From NCBI GenBank assembly GCA_013339765.2, contig CM023453.1:85316685-85380684 (forward strand): 64,000 bases of DNA, written 5' to 3'. A program made the position numbers and the translations under genes. A model generated the notes under the pieces. That model had not been told where the DNA came from and searched no databases. It worked only from the letters and a program-made list of their open reading frames with translations. Below, piece after piece: positions 61,179 to 64,000 of the stretch. Numbering within the stretch: the stretch's first letter is position 1; every line of letters starts with the position of its first letter. This DNA is from Haemaphysalis longicornis. Lineage: Eukaryota > Arthropoda > Arachnida > Ixodida > Ixodidae.

Positions 61179-62165
61179 CATTTTAAAGCAAAGCTTTCTA
61201 CCTCTACCTGCCAAAGGTTCTTTCGCGGCGTGCGGGACAACAAACTGCCAACGCGGCGAAGGCGGCGGCGGGGAGGAGGGTTTCACTCACGGAGCACACT
61301 GTAGATGGCGCGGCGAATTTACCCAGCGTTCCCCACGCGGAGGTGCCTCCTAGCCGGCGGGCGCGGCGGAGGTACGGCTTTGTCGTCTGCTTTAGTGACG
61401 GCTGTTTTGGGCCTGTTTGGCGCATCTTCGCGTTCACTGCGCGCTTCCTTCGCACGGCTTGATTAACTTCTTCGACAACACCCCCTGGCTAACCCGACCC
61501 TACGGATTTAAGTGGTCGTGCGGCAAACATACGCTAAGGATTGGTGTGCACGGGCGGGAAAACAAAATGTAGAGACCACATACAGACAGACTGGCCGCTA
61601 GAGAAACGCTACCTTTTGCACACTGCTTGCCACGAGTGGGACTCCGTTTTGTAAATTGGTGAATACCAATTCGGTTGTGTTTTAAGAGGTATTACAAAAG
61701 GCGAAACGAGCAACTGGTTCTGATAAAAAGCGATTTAAAAAGTTACCTCAGCTTTCTCGCAACTCTCAACTTACTAAACACAGCAGCTTTAACCTGAATA
61801 AATGGGAATCACTAAGCTCACATGCCGAATTCTTTCAGTGTCTGTGCTTGTGTTGCGCGGTGGTGCAGCCCCGAGCTAGCACATCAGGATGTCTGGGTTC
61901 CGCTGTCTCACCCTTCGAAAAACGCTCCTCTCCGTTTTCTTTCTAATGACGCAGGGCCGGGCTACAGCGGCGGCGTCCGGCGCTCTAGCCCGGCCGTGGC
62001 CGGCGCTGCTGCGTTCGAGACGCCGCCCCGCAAATTCCAGGTAACAGGCTGGCAAAATCTCTGGTTTCACTCTTTGCAGAGCCACGTGTGTGAATTCAAG
62101 TGACGGCGCATGGGCAATTGTTGTGGGCGTCCTTTAAAGCTTGGTTTTCCAGTCACCTTCACAGC
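61179..62165 (+). repeat. 1-kb dispersed repeat with an exon-like segment, copy B
   Basis: Partner of 48760-49760, same strand, 12.4 kb away. The left flanks are unrelated; the right end abuts a minus-strand non-LTR 3' end (GGATTGGAT). Confidence 0.9.
61889..62040 (+). CDS. First-exon-like open segment in repeat copy B, targeting-signal-like
   Basis: ATG at 61889, 50 codons plus two bases to CCAG|GTAACA. It starts MSGFRCLTLRKTLLS and ends LLRSRRRPANS; it has many Arg, Ala and Leu and no Asp or Glu, the profile of a mitochondrial targeting signal. The next exon is not recognisable downstream in the window, so this is either the first exon of a gene cut off by later insertions or a copied fragment. 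Confidence 0.35.
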
Positions 62166-62337
62166 GTAAACTGGATTGGATGGGGAAAAAAACATTTATT
62201 GATGCCGCCGTAAAGACTGCTTGCAGACTTCAGACGTGGCCTACGCCATCTTCCTTACCCCAACCGCAGCCGGAGCCCTGCTAGCCATTCGCGGCCCGCC
62301 GGATTGGAACCATTTTTTTTCGTCATCCCTCTTGCTA
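62166..62337 (-). mobile_element. 3' end of a non-LTR element (minus strand), interrupted by a Gypsy LTR
   Basis: On the minus strand: GC-rich 3' UTR, CATCAATAAATG, then TTTTTTTCCCCATCCAATCCAG. It resembles the end at 26180-26211 with its (CCAAT) tail. Confidence 0.5.
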
Positions 62338-62550
62338 TGTTGTCTGTTGTATCCGCCGCCCACCGAGTCACCATACGTGGCAGAGAGACGCAGACGCTAC
62401 CTCGTACCCACGGAAAAGAAGAGCCTTTATTCTTGTTACCCGATATTTATAACCGGGCTTGCGGTTGCTGATGATGATGCTGGAAATTGGCCACCTTAGC
62501 ATTGTGCGCCACCTGGTGGCATGAACAGAACTACATTACACAACACAACA
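62338..62550 (-). mobile_element. 3' LTR of a Ty3/Gypsy element
   Basis: Directly after the polypurine tract (GGGAGGAGGGGA, 62551-62562) the minus strand starts TGTTGTGTTG and ends in ACAACA at 62345 or 62338, a TG...CA pair typical for LTRs. Inside are GTTATAAATA (TATA box) and AATAAAGG (polyadenylation signal). About 206-213 bp, short for this family. The 5' LTR lies beyond the window. Confidence 0.7.
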
Positions 62551-62593
62551 TCCCCTCCTCCCAAAAAGGGGCTTGCACAGTCACTGCATTGTC

Positions 62594-63104
62594 TCATAAG
62601 TCATATTCAGCCAGCCACGCAGGCTTGCGTCGATCTCTGGTGGATCGCCGTGGAGCCGCACTTTCAGCGCTTGTCTCAGTCCCTCCCGACACGTTCCTTG
62701 GTACACTCATGTCCGTGACATCAACACTCGGCACACCAGTACTTGCAGTTGAAGTTGGAACTGCCGTTCTGTCGGTGCTGGCCGGGGTAGTAAGTGGCTG
62801 GAACATCTGGGCACTCGGGGGGCTGTGCTGCGGTGGAGCCGGGAGTCCCAGGGGAAACGCAGGTTGCCTCTGTCGCAGGATTCCAGGCTGCAGTGTATGG
62901 AATCAGCCGCTCACGATTCCAAACGCGACCATCGCTCAGCTCGTACGTGTCCTGATTTTGGCGCCGAACCACGGGGAAAGGACGTGAATACGATGGGGAA
63001 CCCTTTGGCACATGTCCCGGTAGCTTAATCCGAACTGCTTGTCCTGCGCTCAATGACGAATGTTTGGCTGCACTGACGACGATCCGTATAGTGCTTGCTT
63101 GCAA
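62594..63104 (-). pseudogene. C-terminal tail of the Gypsy polyprotein in shifted frames
   Basis: In the next frame: AGQAVRIKLPGHVPKGSPSYSRPFPVVRRQNQDTYELSDGRVW, which matches the GPY/F module downstream of Gypsy integrases. A further frame ends RRSTRDRRKPAWLAEYDL, a common closing motif of such polyproteins. Confidence 0.75.
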
Positions 63105-64000
63105 GCTGTTCCCGAGTTACCCTTTGCTTGACGGCTTGAAGCTCCACGCCTCCGACCTCAGGAACACTTCCAGTCGGTCCTGCAGCGAGATCGAGTCTGG
63201 TCCTTGGGTGACGGCCGTGTAGGAGAACAGCAGGTTTCTGACCCGTAGTTGCATGCGGAGTGCAGCGGTAGATCACAAGGTACTCTGTGACAGCCTCCTT
63301 CAGTGGGCGGTGTTCCTCCAGACACACCTGAACGTAGTCCCTTAACACACGATTAAACCATTCCGTTTGTCCATTTGACTGTGGATGATAGACTGCCGAG
63401 AATGTGTGGTGGATACCTCTATTGCGCAGGAATTCTTCAAACTCGACGGATGTAAATTGTGGCCCATGGTCACTCACTATCTCCTTCGAATAGCCTTCAC
63501 GGCTAAATATACTCCGCAAAAAGGACATGGTCGTCGCTGAAGTGACGTTGGAGGTGAACCCTACTTCTGGCCACTTGCTGAAGTAGTCTACTAAAGTAAT
63601 GGCAAAACGACAGTTCTGAGGAGCCCTTGCGAAGGGACCAACGATGTCGATGCCTACCTTCTCCCACGGTGCTGAAGGAAATGGTACCGGCTGCATTAGC
63701 GGCACAACTGGCTTTGCTGATTTGTCAACAGACTGACAAACGGCACAAGACTTGATCAGCTGTTCGACGTGCTTGTTCATGCCAGGCCACCAGTATTTTT
63801 CTCGGAGTCGTTGCTTTGTACGCGTGATGCCTGGGTGTGATTCATGGGCGATATCCAGAAGTCTGCTCACCAACGAAGAAGGTACCACGAACTGTTCCCC
63901 TCGGAGCAGCAGGTCATTCATCACTGACAGTTCGTCACGAACCCTGTAGAAAGGCATTGCTTCTGGGGGCAGCGTCTTGGCTGATGGCCACCTGGACGTT
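63025..64000 (-). pseudogene. Gypsy-type integrase (partial, frame lost near its C-terminus)
   Basis: The frame enters from beyond the window edge (WPSAKTLPPEAMPFYRVRDELS). The zinc-binding HHCC motif is visible (HESHPG, then SCAVCQ), then the catalytic core with Asp in KVGIDIVGPF, Asp in VSDHGPQF and Glu in SNGQTEW, the DDE triad. It is followed by TPHATTGQKPAVLLHGR and QRVTREQLASKHYTDRR, typical of Ty3/Gypsy integrases. The frame then shifts and ends early at 63025. Confidence 0.9.

Larger units (their letters stand above)
62551..64000 (-). mobile_element. Ty3/Gypsy LTR retrotransposon, 3' part
   Basis: Integrase, GPY/F-like module, basic C-terminus, polypurine tract and LTR in the order expected. 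The element continues beyond 64000 toward RNase H and RT. One frameshift near 63050-63080 inactivates this copy. Confidence 0.85.

Overview
This window is nuclear DNA of an arthropod, most likely a hard tick. The grounds are intron-split coding sequence, AATAAA signals, CpG-rich promoter-like patches, and a dense set of decayed non-LTR, LTR, SINE and MITE copies. In particular there are five copies of a tRNA-derived SINE that resembles, from memory, the tick SINE called Ruka. No search was run, so the species is not established. Nothing bacterial or organellar was seen.

One host gene can be rebuilt from the sequence. It is a minus-strand gene of six exons running from 58756 down to 33991. All exon phases agree and it would encode about 546 residues: a Pro/Ala/Arg-rich N-terminal tail, one membrane-spanning segment (signal anchor) and an extracellular chitinase-like (GH18) domain. 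The GH18 catalytic motif has lost two of its Asp residues and the Glu (it reads DGLVLHWLYP), so the product should be a membrane-bound pseudo-chitinase rather than an enzyme. Its introns (10.9, 0.66, 1.4, 7.5 and 2.8 kb) are filled with transposons and repeats.

Layout. 1-23 kb is gene-poor: SINEs, a foldback element with a duplicated arm (1770-2740), a CR1-like 3' end (5471-6300), two diverged copies of an endonuclease/phosphatase-like fragment (9.9-10.8 kb) and a CpG-rich stretch with a perfect RFX X-box (16695). 23.7-33.8 kb is a cluster of RNase H-bearing (I-group) non-LTR retrotransposons, including one almost full-length but frame-broken copy (about 26501-32237). 34.0-58.8 kb is the GH18-like gene, with a MITE inside another inverted-repeat element (40440-41747), a pogo/Tigger-like MITE (41857-42768), a minus-strand retrotransposon fragment (43.5-44.4 kb), a three-unit 150-bp repeat (45.4 kb) and one copy of a 1-kb repeat carrying an open first-exon-like segment and a splice donor. 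59-62 kb holds a SINE with a perfect 17-bp target duplication, a small foldback element and the second copy of that 1-kb repeat. 62.3-64 kb is the 3' part of a Ty3/Gypsy element (integrase, chromodomain-like tail, polypurine tract, short LTR), lying in the 3' end of a non-LTR element.

Apart from the GH18-like gene I could not prove any intact host gene. Most other open frames are transposon remnants or chance frames.
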